Source: a virus. From it: a DNA stretch of 32,298 nucleotides. The stretch lies in the IMG/VR virus record IMGVR_UViG_3300035183_000514, positions 1 through 32,298 of that record; one strand, 5' to 3'. Both the position numbers and the translations under genes were made by a program. Under the pieces are notes generated by a model that was not told the origin of the DNA, did not search any database, and saw only the letters and a list, made by a program, of their open reading frames with translations. Numbering within the stretch: position 1 is the first letter of the stretch; each line of letters starts with the position of its first letter. Shown here piece by piece: positions 13,093 to 21,525 of this stretch.

Positions 13093-13128
13093 ATATCCCT
13101 GTTTGTTTAGTTATATCACTGTTTGGTT
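13093..13128. repeat. Two direct repeats spaced 20 bp, operator-like
   Basis: ATATCcCTGTTTGtTT (13093-13108) and ATATCaCTGTTTGgTT (13113-13128) match at 14 of 16 positions. They are exactly 20 bp apart, about two helical turns, a spacing suited to side-by-side protein binding. They lie 90 bases before the small terminase gene. Confidence 0.5.
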
Positions 13129-13217
13129 GTGTACACACCTGCATGGGGAGGGTAGACCCTGCTTTGGTGTGACTTCGTGACTTCGTGTTTGTGAGCATTT
13201 TGTGAGAAAGGGGCGTC

Positions 13218-13922
13218 ATGCCACGCAAGAAAAGCCTGAAGCTGATTAAGCAGTGTGACGCACCGGCATATGTCGGGGTAGCACTGAACACCCTTAAAAA
13301 ATATGTAAAGCGCGGGTTTCTTCCCGCGCCGATGCAGCAGCCGGGCGAGTCGGCCAAGTTTTGGTTGCAATCCGACCTGGACCAACTCAAGTTAAACCTG
13401 GACAAGATCAAGGGCCGCACCGGCGATGAGGCTGCAAAATCACTTGGTGTGACGCCGGTGCCACAACCGGTCGTGTTCCATGCTCCGACCGACATCGTCG
13501 AAGACTACGAGCCTGAGACTTCTGGTGGACCGCCGATTGCGACATCGCCAACGGTAGAGGCGGGGCTGGCGGTCGCTGCTGGCGTGCCGGGGAAGTTTTC
13601 GCAAGCCCAGGCGGAAGTCTTGCTCCGTGAGCAAATTTATGAAATGTCCAGGCGGAATAAAATCGTCAAGCGTCTGTTTGAGCACGCGCTGTCTGACTCT
13701 CCCACTGTCAGCTTAGCGGCGATTAAGGAAATCCTGTCACGGATTGTTCCTACGCTGAAAACCAACCAAATCATCAAGGGAGAATCAGAAGAGCAGGCGC
13801 ATAAATCTGAACGCACGCTTCGTGCGCTGGAGATTATCGCGCAACGCATGCAGCGCATGCCGGGTAGTCCTTCACGGACAATACCTGTCACCCACGCGGA
13901 CTATAGAGTAATAGAGGAATAA
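13218..13922 (+). CDS. Putative terminase small subunit (HTH protein)
   Basis: 234 residues. The N-terminus (about 14-56: APAYVGVALNTLKKYVKRGF, then LQSDLDQL) looks like a MerR/excisionase-type helix-turn-helix, suited to recognising the packaging site. A Pro/Ala-rich linker (80-125) leads to a helical C-terminal half (about 126-212). It lies four bases before the large terminase, the classic position, and is the first gene of the rightward arm. AAAGGGG precedes the ATG. Identification rests on position plus HTH; it could instead be a regulator. Confidence 0.68.
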   Translation: MPRKKSLKLIKQCDAPAYVGVALNTLKKYVKRGFLPAPMQQPGESAKFWLQSDLDQLKLNLDKIKGRTGDEAAKSLGVTPVPQPVVFHAPTDIVEDYEPETSGGPPIATSPTVEAGLAVAAGVPGKFSQAQAEVLLREQIYEMSRRNKIVKRLFEHALSDSPTVSLAAIKEILSRIVPTLKTNQIIKGESEEQAHKSERTLRALEIIAQRMQRMPGSPSRTIPVTHADYRVIEE

Positions 13923-13926
13923 CGTC

Positions 13927-15576
13927 GTGAGGGACTACTCGTTTGTATTCGACACTGAGGACGTTGAGCTGCGCCGCGAACTCATGCGGGAACTGGGCCG
14001 GACAGACCTGTTCTTCTTCTGCAAGTACATCCTCAACATGCGGGACCTGGAAGAACGCACCGACATCCACCACAAATTGTGCTACCACTTCGACGAGCTG
14101 AGCACGCGCGGCCACGAGGGCCGGATGTGTGTCATGATGTTCCGGAACAGTTTCAAAACCTCGCTAGGGATAGGCTGGTTAATCCAGCAGCTCACCGTCA
14201 ACCCGAACTACCAGATCGGCATTGGGTCGGACATCGAGAAGCGGGCGCAAGAACGGCTGTTGGACATGCGGAATATCATCGAGCACAACGAGCTGCTCAA
14301 AACGCTCTACCCGGAAGTCTTTTTTGAAGACCCGCATGCGGAGTCTGATCTCTGGACGAACTCCGCGTTTAACGTGAAGCGGGGGAAAGCCGGAGAAGTA
14401 ACCGGCGGATTCCGCAAGCCCAGCGTAAGCTGCTTTGGCCTTGACCCGCTGCCTACCGGGTCACACTACGACGTAGTGCTTATCGACGACATCGAAAACG
14501 AGTCCAATTGCGCTGACGAGGACCAAATCGCGAAGCTCACCCGGAACTTCAAAGCGTTTCTACCCACGCTCAACCCAGGGTGCATCTTGGCGCTGCTCGG
14601 AACGGTCTATTGCGAGAACGGACCGAACACGTTCTATCAGTCCAAATGGTTCACGTACAAGCGTCCGTGCTACGACAAATACGGCGAGCCAACGTTCCCG
14701 TCGCGGTGGGACCGCGATGCCCTGGAAAAAATGAAGCGGGACATGGACGATGACTATTTGTGGCAAGGCCAGTACCTGCTCAAGCCCGCGCGGCGGACGG
14801 ACTTATTTTTCTACCCGTTTACTGACGTGCGGCTGAATCGCTGCCGGTTGCTCAACACGCACGCCAACCCGGTCATCGTGGCTGGACAAGGGAAGGTTGT
14901 AGAACTGCGTGATTGTTTTATCTACATCCTGGTAGACCCCGCTGGCGGCATGTCGGAAGAACAGCACCAGGCTCAGCCCAAAGTCCGGGCCGACACGTGC
15001 GGGTTTGCTGTCCTGGCCGTAGATAAATCAAACACCTGGTACGTGTTGCGGTTGTGGCGACAATTCTTAAGTGACGAGCAGCTTGTGGACAGACTCTTTG
15101 CGCTGGACGCGGAATATCATCCGTATTTGTTCGGCATCGAAAAGATGCCGCACTTAGACAGCTTCTTGCGGAGCCAATTCCAGCTACGCGGCAAGTCTCT
15201 CCATATTTCGGAACTCAAGCCCCGGAAGCGGTCGAAAGCGGACCGTATCCGGGCGCTCAAGCCGCTGTTGCCGTCGATGTATTTTGATGAGTCCCACGCG
15301 CTGCAGTCTGAAACGGATTTCCATAACTGGCACACCGAGCAGGACCACGAAGACGACCACCTCGATGCGCTGGCCTACGCCATTGACGTATGCCGTCCCC
15401 CGCAGCCGGACCAGTTGCACGCCTGGCAGAAACACCGCGAACAATCCGACGACCGGGAACGGCTCAACCAATTACCGCCGAATGAGCGCAAAGAATGGGA
15501 GTTTATCGAGCGGACCTATTTTCGTGATCCGGCAGAACTCCGGATGGAAACCGAACTACAGGATTTTTTTGCATGA
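13927..15576 (+). CDS. Terminase large subunit (packaging ATPase-nuclease)
   Basis: DNA-packaging motor, 549 residues. ATPase domain: the Walker A-like loop FRNSFKTS (72-79) is degenerate with Lys77, Walker B VVLIDDIE (183-190), coupling motif LGT (224-226). RNase H-like nuclease domain: ILVDPAGG (334-341, Asp337), GIEKM (403-407, Glu405) and DDHLDALAYA (476-485, Asp480). All expected acidic residues are present, so it should be active. The start is GTG at 13927, with GAGG about ten bases upstream. The stop overlaps the next ATG by four bases. Confidence 0.92.
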   Translation: MRDYSFVFDTEDVELRRELMRELGRTDLFFFCKYILNMRDLEERTDIHHKLCYHFDELSTRGHEGRMCVMMFRNSFKTSLGIGWLIQQLTVNPNYQIGIGSDIEKRAQERLLDMRNIIEHNELLKTLYPEVFFEDPHAESDLWTNSAFNVKRGKAGEVTGGFRKPSVSCFGLDPLPTGSHYDVVLIDDIENESNCADEDQIAKLTRNFKAFLPTLNPGCILALLGTVYCENGPNTFYQSKWFTYKRPCYDKYGEPTFPSRWDRDALEKMKRDMDDDYLWQGQYLLKPARRTDLFFYPFTDVRLNRCRLLNTHANPVIVAGQGKVVELRDCFIYILVDPAGGMSEEQHQAQPKVRADTCGFAVLAVDKSNTWYVLRLWRQFLSDEQLVDRLFALDAEYHPYLFGIEKMPHLDSFLRSQFQLRGKSLHISELKPRKRSKADRIRALKPLLPSMYFDESHALQSETDFHNWHTEQDHEDDHLDALAYAIDVCRPPQPDQLHAWQKHREQSDDRERLNQLPPNERKEWEFIERTYFRDPAELRMETELQDFFA

Positions 15577-16007
15577 GACACTGGCTAGTCAAATATGTAT
15601 TAAAGGCGATTTCGGACCTGGTCTCGCATGTCACGGCTGAGCGTGAGGCGCTGATAGCCGCCTATCGTGAAGACCTGAAGCCCATTAAGGAAGCCAACGT
15701 GAAACTCCTGGCGCATGTGTTGGCGCTCAAGGCGGAAATCAAAGACCAGCATGACCGGCATGAAAAAGCGCTGAAAGAAAAGGACCAGCAATATCATGCC
15801 TTGTTGAGGCAATTTCTGGCTGTGGCGTTGCAAAAAGAATCGCGGTCAGCCCCATCGACGCCGGTTCATCAAGCGACGCAGGAGCTTATTAGCTTTGGCG
15901 TGTTTGATGATCTGCCGCCAGGCGATCCACGCGGGTATACCCGCGAAGAACTTTTGATAGGAGGATACCAAGAGCCGACCCATGATCGATCCCAAACTGA
16001 GGAATAA
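15573..16007 (+). CDS. Coiled-coil hypothetical protein between terminase and portal
   Basis: 144 residues. Residues about 20-90 form a long charged helix with heptad spacing (KEANVKLLAHVLALKAEIKD), followed by a low-complexity Pro/Ser region and an acidic tail. It overlaps the terminase stop (ATGA) and the portal start (26 bases). No family recognised; its placement suggests a packaging or portal-associated role. Confidence 0.75.
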   Translation: MRHWLVKYVLKAISDLVSHVTAEREALIAAYREDLKPIKEANVKLLAHVLALKAEIKDQHDRHEKALKEKDQQYHALLRQFLAVALQKESRSAPSTPVHQATQELISFGVFDDLPPGDPRGYTREELLIGGYQEPTHDRSQTEE

Positions 16008-18087
16008 GCAGTCCAAGGTCTACGATCATTGCGAAACAAAACTGAAACAATATGCCCGGCTCAAGATGCACTTAGACCGATTATGGTTTACCTCCATCTT
16101 GTTCTACAAAGGCGAGCAGTGGATCACATTCGACACATCGTTAGGCCAGTTCCGCAGAACCAACCAGCGGCGCGTTATTCCCCGGCCGGTGACGAACCGG
16201 TTTGCCGCCGCCGCTAATAGCCAGATTTCCGCACTGAGTAGGTTTGATCCGAAAATACTCTTTGCCCCGCAATCGGACAGCTACGAAGATCTCACCATGG
16301 CGAAGGCTGCCGTGGACATCATTAAGGTGATCGACGGCGAGATCAACCGTGAGAATCTCAAGGCGGAGATGTTGCCGTGGTATGTTATTACCGGGAATGT
16401 CTTTGAGATTTGGGGCCATGATGCGTCAGGCGGCGGCATGAAGACGGTGGTGGAAACCCGGTGCTCACAGTGTGGGCTGGAAGACACGCGCGAGGAAAAT
16501 GAGGAGCCGGGGATTTGTCAGCAGTGCGCGGAAGCCGAGGGCCTACAAAGCTTCATGCTGGACGTAGTGGGGCCAGACGGTCAGCCAGTGACCCGCGAAG
16601 AACCAGCGGGCAAGCTGGGTGTCGAAATTGGCAACCCGTTTCAGATGTTTTTTGATTATCGTATTCCCCACATTCAGGACCAACAAACAATCATCCGGAT
16701 TCACACCAAGGATACGGAGTATTTACGGCAGAAGTATCCCAGGCTCAAGGACAGTATCCAGCCGTTCAAACGAAGCGAGTTGAATTCCAGGATGCTGCAA
16801 AGCTTGAGCGGGTATTTTTATACCGCCAGCGAGGGTGTGAACGAAGAAACTACCGATCTGGTGGAGGTGTGGCACAAGCCCTGCCTGGATTTTCCGCGTG
16901 GCTATTACGCCGTATATACGTGTGAACAGACGTTCCTGGAATTGCGGGAACTGCCGTATCGCACGAAGCGGGGCGAATATTTTTACCCCATCGTCCATTA
17001 CAAGTACGACCGGATGCCGGGGTCAGCCCTGGGCCGCACGCCGATGTTTGACCTCATCGAGAAGCAAAAAACGCGGAACCGCGTTGAGGCAATCGGCGAG
17101 ATGATTCTCATGCGGACCAGCAATCCGGTGTGGGTGGTGCCGACGCCTGGCACGACGACGGAAATTACTGGCCATGTTGGGCAGGAAATTAAGTACGACC
17201 CCAACCAGACCAACGGGGCAGCCCCCATGCGGGTTGAGGCTGCGCAAATGCCGCCGGCTATTGTGGAATGGCTGAACCGCATTGACCAGGATTTTATTTA
17301 TATCCTGGGGGCAAGCGAGATTACGCTAGGCCAGCGACCGTTGAGCGTTAAGTCCGGCTTCGCGTTGCAGAAAGTGCAGGAAATCAGCAATGACCGGCAG
17401 ACCGCAGTATTTACGAATTATAGCATTGCGGTAGCTGAGTCCCAGCAGATTGCGCTGGAGGTATTCCGGCTGATTAGTCCGACCGAGCGGTACGCGCGCA
17501 TCTTTGGTGACAACAAAGAGTGGACGGTCAAGAAAATCAAAGCTACTGACCTTCAGGGTGCAGTAGACGTGGTGTGTCAGCCGGGAGCCTGGACGCCAAA
17601 GAGCCACATCGAGCGGCTAGCTACGCTGGAGTTTTTTATCCAGAACGGGCTTATCGACATACAAGACCCGGTGCAAAAACTTCGGATTCATCGTGAGTAT
17701 GGCATGCCGGGGCTGCTTGCCAGCATGGACGCCGATGACGCGCAGATCGCCCGGGAGCATGACCGCTGGAAGAACGGTGGTCCGCTTGAAATCTCACCGT
17801 TTGAAAACTCACAAATGCACCTTATGCGGCATTTGGAAAAATGGAAGTCAGAAGAGTTTGAGTCGGTTCCGCCCGAACGCAAGGAAGTGTTCCTCAGACA
17901 TATTCTGGCGACACAATACGTGGTGGAAACCGGCAAAATGCCTCCACCTGGGATGTTCGACCAGCAACCGCAAGGCGGTGCTGGTTTGGGGCGGCCCGGA
18001 CCCCTAGCACCGGCGGGAAGTGGCATGGGTCCAGGGCTGCCAATTGCAGAAGGAGAATCGTATGGGACTAATGGATACGCTGGCTAA
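15982..18087 (+). CDS. Portal protein, podovirus type
   Basis: 701 residues, in the size range of large podovirus portals. The portal forms the dodecameric DNA gateway at one capsid vertex. Supporting features: position after the terminase, RRVIPRPVTNRFAAAANSQI (54-73), LPWYVITGNVFEIWGHD (about 132-148), GRTPMFDLIEKQKTRNRVEA (350-369) and a helical stretch LSVKSGFALQKVQEISNDRQ (453-472) typical of portal wing-stem regions. An insert with C161-x2-C164 and C179-x2-C182 looks like a zinc knuckle and is unusual. The C-terminus is Gly/Pro-rich. The ATG at 15982 has its nearest AGGAGG 17 bases away, so coupling to the previous gene is likely. Confidence 0.88.
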   Translation: MIDPKLRNKQSKVYDHCETKLKQYARLKMHLDRLWFTSILFYKGEQWITFDTSLGQFRRTNQRRVIPRPVTNRFAAAANSQISALSRFDPKILFAPQSDSYEDLTMAKAAVDIIKVIDGEINRENLKAEMLPWYVITGNVFEIWGHDASGGGMKTVVETRCSQCGLEDTREENEEPGICQQCAEAEGLQSFMLDVVGPDGQPVTREEPAGKLGVEIGNPFQMFFDYRIPHIQDQQTIIRIHTKDTEYLRQKYPRLKDSIQPFKRSELNSRMLQSLSGYFYTASEGVNEETTDLVEVWHKPCLDFPRGYYAVYTCEQTFLELRELPYRTKRGEYFYPIVHYKYDRMPGSALGRTPMFDLIEKQKTRNRVEAIGEMILMRTSNPVWVVPTPGTTTEITGHVGQEIKYDPNQTNGAAPMRVEAAQMPPAIVEWLNRIDQDFIYILGASEITLGQRPLSVKSGFALQKVQEISNDRQTAVFTNYSIAVAESQQIALEVFRLISPTERYARIFGDNKEWTVKKIKATDLQGAVDVVCQPGAWTPKSHIERLATLEFFIQNGLIDIQDPVQKLRIHREYGMPGLLASMDADDAQIAREHDRWKNGGPLEISPFENSQMHLMRHLEKWKSEEFESVPPERKEVFLRHILATQYVVETGKMPPPGMFDQQPQGGAGLGRPGPLAPAGSGMGPGLPIAEGESYGTNGYAG

Positions 18088-18313
18088 ACTGAAAGCACAG
18101 CAAGAGCTGATGAATAGCGCGGACAAAGCAACGAAGGAAAAAGAAGCCAAGGATGCTCTCGAGCGCTTGAAGAAAAAGCGAGAAGAAGATTTAAATGACG
18201 GCGGATTTATGTCGTTTCTGTTTGGCGGCAATATAGCTAAAGGCCTGAAGAAACGTGCATCAATCGACGAAGAAGACAAGAAAAAAGACGACGAAGAAGA
18301 CGACGAAGAATAA
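18062..18313 (+). CDS. Small highly charged protein after the portal
   Basis: 83 residues from ATG 18062, which has AGGAG six bases upstream; the open frame further upstream lies inside the portal gene. Lys/Glu-rich helix (KATKEKEAKDALERLKKKRE) with one short hydrophobic patch (GGFMSFLFGG) and a very acidic tail (EEDKKKDDEEDDEE). The composition is like small virion-assembly proteins. It overlaps the portal end by 26 bases. No family recognised. Confidence 0.72.
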   Translation: MGLMDTLAKLKAQQELMNSADKATKEKEAKDALERLKKKREEDLNDGGFMSFLFGGNIAKGLKKRASIDEEDKKKDDEEDDEE

Positions 18314-18399
18314 CCACCACAGCGCCCGCGCTTCAGCAACGTGGGCGTATTTATCAATCCAGTCGAGCCGTTGCTCGTTAAAATCGTAAAGGAGTAAGT
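18314..18399 (+). other. Intergenic gap with two small hairpins
   Basis: An 8-bp imperfect stem (CGCCCGCG...CGTGGGCG, about 18325-18350, one G-T pair) and a 5-bp stem CGAGC-CGTT-GCTCG (18364-18377) followed by TTAAAAT. Neither has a proper U-run. They precede the AAAGGAG site of the scaffold gene. Confidence 0.4.
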
Positions 18400-19329
18400 A
18401 TGACGCTGTTTAGTTTGTCACCCGGCCATCTACAGAGTTTTGGTAGCCCTAGTTATAAACTAGCTCCCAACACAGACGGCGGGGGAACAGGCACTGCTGG
18501 TGAGTCGGAAATGTCTGACGCCGACGAGCCTGAAACGAACGAGGATGATGGCGAGGAAGAGGCGGCGGAAGGGTCAGATGAGGGAAAATCAAAGCAGTCG
18601 AAGTACGTACCCTACAAGCGGTTTCAAAAACGTCACCAGCTTGCGAAGGAGTACGAAAGTCTTGGACTAAGCCCAGAGGACATGCGGAATGTCCTGCGGA
18701 ACTACCAGGAGCTGCTCAACGAAATCAACAAGGCGCAATTGCAGAAGGATGAAGGGACCGCTACCCCGAAAAAAGCGCGTATTTCCGCTGAGAAGCGCCA
18801 GCAGTTGATTGAGGACTTGGAAGAGCTAATTCCGGGAATTAGCAAGATTGGCGTTATCGCCAGCAAATTGCAAGCACTGGATGGTGACGTACAAGACACC
18901 AAAGTAGCTGGGTATGCCCGCACGCTACAGCGTGCCGCCGATCGCATTCCCGAGCTGTTAGCCGACGCGCATTTCGACATCGGCGACAAGCGGTTTGTCA
19001 AAGAAGTGGAACGGCAGGTTGCTAGTATTGTAGGGACTGATAAGTCGCTTATGCAACGCTTACAGCGCGGTGACTTGTCTGTGGTGGACGAGGTCTTTGA
19101 GTCTGTCAATAAAAATTTTCTCTCAAAATACTTGAGCCACATGCGGCGTAAGCCAAAAATTGATCTGCCTAGCCTGCTGAAAGAGGCAGAAGGGAAAAGC
19201 TCCGGTCGGCGCCGCGAAGGTGGGGACGCTGACGAATCCCCCCGTGAGAAGAAAATGCGGCTCAAGCGGCAGGAAGACCGGGAGTTTTACGAACTCTACA
19301 AAGAACTTGAAGAGGCGAACAAAAGCTAA
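18400..19329 (+). CDS. Putative capsid scaffolding protein
   Basis: 309 residues, directly before the major capsid gene, where scaffolds lie. The N-terminus is disordered and very acidic (NEDDGEEEAAEGSDEG, about 47-62), and the middle and C-terminus are helical with coiled-coil character. A basic patch near the end (KIDLPSLLKEAEGKSSGRRR, then EKKMRLKRQEDREFY) suits binding to the inner capsid. AAAGGAG precedes the ATG. The stop shares a base with the capsid start (TAATG). Assigned by composition and position. Confidence 0.75.
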   Translation: MTLFSLSPGHLQSFGSPSYKLAPNTDGGGTGTAGESEMSDADEPETNEDDGEEEAAEGSDEGKSKQSKYVPYKRFQKRHQLAKEYESLGLSPEDMRNVLRNYQELLNEINKAQLQKDEGTATPKKARISAEKRQQLIEDLEELIPGISKIGVIASKLQALDGDVQDTKVAGYARTLQRAADRIPELLADAHFDIGDKRFVKEVERQVASIVGTDKSLMQRLQRGDLSVVDEVFESVNKNFLSKYLSHMRRKPKIDLPSLLKEAEGKSSGRRREGGDADESPREKKMRLKRQEDREFYELYKELEEANKS

Positions 19330-20633
19330 TGGCAACGTTTGATTCTGCTGCGTATTCCGCGGCGCTAAAAATTAAGTACGGAAAGAAACTGGTTTCACAG
19401 GTCAACGACAAGACCACGCTGTTGAAGTTATTCAACGACGACAGCGAAAGCTGGATGGGCCGGTACGTGATGAATCCTATCCTGCTTGGTCGTGGTCAGT
19501 CCTTCATGGCTCACGGATCGTTGGGTTTGCTGCCTACGCCAGCCAACGAAACGACCGTAGAGCAACAGATTCCGGTGAAGTGGGTTCGGGGCCGCATTCA
19601 ATTTGAGGTGGCCTTGATGTTCCAGAGCACCAGCAATGTTGGCGCGTTTGCGAAAGCCAGCGACCTGCTCATGAAGCGGTTGGTGATCAACTTGTCCGAC
19701 GAGCTGAATCGCATGCTGTCCGCAGGGACTGGCACTGGCGTATTGGCGATGGTGGATGACACGTCTTCTGTGGGCACTGCCGCCGACCCGCTGGAAGTAG
19801 ACGCCCCTGGGGGTATTGCCAGTGATGGCTACGGCAGCCGGTATCTCCAACCTGGCATGCTGATTGCTTTTACCGACGGTAATATCATTCGCAGCATTCG
19901 CCAGATTGTGTCGATTGCGTCTGAAACCGCCACCGTGTCCGGTCTTGTGCTGGACACCCCCGTGACCGCTGGCACGCATTATGCGGACAACGATTTCATC
20001 GTGCGTGTGGCTAACCCACAGGTGACGAACCTCGCCCGCGATACCTCGTACAACAACGAGCCGATGGGTCTTGAGGGGATTGTGGATGACGGTACGCTCG
20101 TCACCGTGTTCCATAACATTTCGCGGTCGACGTATCCTGACTGGCAAGCGACCCGCTTGAGCGTGTCCGCGTTGTCGCTCGATGCGCTCCAGCGTTTAAT
20201 GGACACGATTGACCAGCAATCCGGCGAAAGCCCGACTGACCATATCGTGCACCATTCGATTCGCCGTGCATACTACGCGCTGGCCGACCAAAGCCGCACG
20301 TTCATGCAGACCGGCAAAGGCCCGGCGAGTTTCGATATCGGCCAAGAGCCACGGGGCGTTGAGGTTGCGTACAACGGCGTTCCTATCACCGTGGATAAGG
20401 ACGTTCAGCTGGGCGAATGGTTGTCCGTCAACCGCGACCACCTCACCCGCTACGTTCTGCGTGAGGGTGAGTGGGCGGAAGAGACTGGCAGTATGTTCCG
20501 CGCCGTCTCTGGCCAGGATGCGCTGGAAGCCATCTACCGTGTGGGCGTGAACTACTCTACCGACATGTGCAATGCGCACGGCAAGCTCGTTGGCATGAGC
20601 ATTACCAACGCCATCCAGCGGCACGTTGTGTAG
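19329..20633 (+). CDS. Major capsid protein
   Basis: 434 residues, directly after the scaffold-like gene, with the mixed alpha/beta composition expected of an HK97-fold capsid. Supporting parts: a helical N-terminal arm (AAYSAALKIKYGKKLVSQVN), a long spine-like helix (KASDLLMKRLVINLSDELNRM, about 109-129), SRYLQPGMLIAFTDG and the late beta segment EVAYNGVPITVDKDV. There is no strong ribosome site, so coupling to the scaffold through TAATG is likely, although GAGG lies 13 bases upstream. A GC hairpin follows the stop. Identity by position and composition is good; the exact capsid family is not established. Confidence 0.85.
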   Translation: MATFDSAAYSAALKIKYGKKLVSQVNDKTTLLKLFNDDSESWMGRYVMNPILLGRGQSFMAHGSLGLLPTPANETTVEQQIPVKWVRGRIQFEVALMFQSTSNVGAFAKASDLLMKRLVINLSDELNRMLSAGTGTGVLAMVDDTSSVGTAADPLEVDAPGGIASDGYGSRYLQPGMLIAFTDGNIIRSIRQIVSIASETATVSGLVLDTPVTAGTHYADNDFIVRVANPQVTNLARDTSYNNEPMGLEGIVDDGTLVTVFHNISRSTYPDWQATRLSVSALSLDALQRLMDTIDQQSGESPTDHIVHHSIRRAYYALADQSRTFMQTGKGPASFDIGQEPRGVEVAYNGVPITVDKDVQLGEWLSVNRDHLTRYVLREGEWAEETGSMFRAVSGQDALEAIYRVGVNYSTDMCNAHGKLVGMSITNAIQRHVV

Positions 20634-20657
20634 TTTACATTCACTTATACTGAAAGT

Positions 20658-20675
20658 CGGGGGCTTAGTCCCCCG
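20658..20675 (+). promoter_or_regulatory. GC hairpin after the capsid gene, before a ribosome binding site
   Basis: CGGGGG (20658-20663) pairs with CCCCCG (20670-20675), loop CTTAGT. It is followed by CCAAGGAG of the next gene and has no U-run. The arrangement is the same as in the leftward blocks; it may protect capsid mRNA or set relative expression. Confidence 0.65.
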
Positions 20676-20692
20676 CCAAGGAGTATTGATAC

Positions 20693-21067
20693 ATGCCTTT
20701 TTCTCCAGCTCAAAACGAGCGTCTCTTTCTTCTTACATCGGTTAGTCTGGATGCAGGAGCGGCTGACCGTGAGTTTACCTTCCGCGTGCCTTTCGGTTGC
20801 ACCGTGGTTGCGTTGGAAGCGGCAGCGGATGCAGCCGACGCTACAAACAAAGTTACGCCGTCTTTGCGGCGGGGCACGACTGACATTGTGCTGGCGTCTG
20901 CGGTTACATCGGCGGACACCGTGGTCCGCAAGACCACGCCCGAGGCTAACCAGAGCTTAAACCTGGATGGCGGCGAGACCATGAAAATTGCCTTGGTCTT
21001 TGGTGGAACGCCGGCCAACGTCAAGGGCATCAATGTTGTGGTCTGGGCCACGCCTCGCGTGTACTAA
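20693..21067 (+). CDS. Small beta-rich virion protein, first of a tandem pair
   Basis: 124 residues, clearly related to the next gene. Shared parts: D-x-GA-x-x-REF-x-F-x-x-PF (20-35), a D-A-A-x-A-T-x-K-x-TPS segment and the near-identical ending GTPANVKGINV-x-x-W-x-x-P. A beta-sandwich with no Cys is likely. Position after the major capsid gene suggests a head decoration or stabilising protein; this is inference. AAGGAG precedes the ATG. Confidence 0.75.
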   Translation: MPFSPAQNERLFLLTSVSLDAGAADREFTFRVPFGCTVVALEAAADAADATNKVTPSLRRGTTDIVLASAVTSADTVVRKTTPEANQSLNLDGGETMKIALVFGGTPANVKGINVVVWATPRVY

Positions 21068-21082
21068 ACTGAAAGGAAGACC

Positions 21083-21436
21083 ATGGGCGCGTTCTTTAAG
21101 AAATGTCTGGCTTCCGTTTGCATTGATGTGGGGGCGGCGACGAGAGAATTTAGCTTTCAGTTGCCGTTTCAGGCGGCGATTAGTGAGCTAATTGCTTCCG
21201 CCGACGCGGCCAGTGCCACTGACAAATTCACTCCCTCCGTGGTGGTGAACGGCACGACGGTGCTCACCGGCGCGGATGTTACGGCAGCGGATACCCCGAT
21301 CGTGAATGCGGTTAATCAGGGGGCTGACAAAACTATCCCCGCGTACACTACGTGCAAGATCGTTATTACGTTTGCTGGCACCCCCGCAAACGTAAAGGGT
21401 ATTAACGTTAGTCTGTGGGGCTACCCCAAACGCTAA
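21083..21436 (+). CDS. Small beta-rich virion protein, second of a tandem pair
   Basis: 117 residues, paralogous to the gene before it; REFSFQLPF and GTPANVKGINVSLWGYP match the partner. It differs at the N-terminus (MGAFFKKCLASVC). GAAAGGAAG lies before the ATG. The stop shares a base with the ATG of a 24-residue membrane peptide (TAATG). Probably a head decoration protein like its partner. Confidence 0.75.
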   Translation: MGAFFKKCLASVCIDVGAATREFSFQLPFQAAISELIASADAASATDKFTPSVVVNGTTVLTGADVTAADTPIVNAVNQGADKTIPAYTTCKIVITFAGTPANVKGINVSLWGYPKR

Positions 21437-21510
21437 TGGTAGAGACATTCGCAATGCTGGCGCTTATCGGCGCGTATGTCATCATCCTTGTGCTGATGGG
21501 GAAGCTCTAA
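21436..21510 (+). CDS. 24-residue membrane peptide
   Basis: A very short frame starting in the TAATG overlap with the previous stop and ending at 21510. The product has a short polar start (MVETFA), a strongly hydrophobic core (MLALIGAYVIILVLMG) and a final KL, the pattern of a single membrane helix. It fills an otherwise empty gap before the next gene's AGGAG. Its role is unknown; similar micro-proteins can affect lysis or membranes, but nothing here proves that. Confidence 0.5.
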   Translation: MVETFAMLALIGAYVIILVLMGKL

Positions 21511-21525
21511 CTAGGAGTTAAAACC

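Larger units (their letters stand above)
11452..13217. other. Long gene-poor region between the divergent arms (candidate origin/control region)
   Basis: About 1.8 kb with no frame that has both a ribosome site and protein-like composition. It holds two CTAG-rich stretches (11520-11960 and 12889-13075) and an A/C-rich low-complexity stretch (12290-12620). It also holds an AT-rich segment (about 12640-12840), a large inverted repeat at the main rightward promoter candidate, and operator-like direct repeats. Leftward genes begin on one side and rightward genes on the other. Origin function is an inference from this layout. Confidence 0.6.

Noticed and set aside
11452-13217. CRISPR array or tRNA genes in the long non-coding region
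   Set aside because: The repeats are short, irregular palindromic words without regular spacers, and no cloverleaf or acceptor-stem pattern was seen.
19428-20147. 239-codon leftward frame inside the capsid gene
   Set aside because: Antisense shadow of a well-supported gene; His/Arg-rich composition typical of reverse frames.
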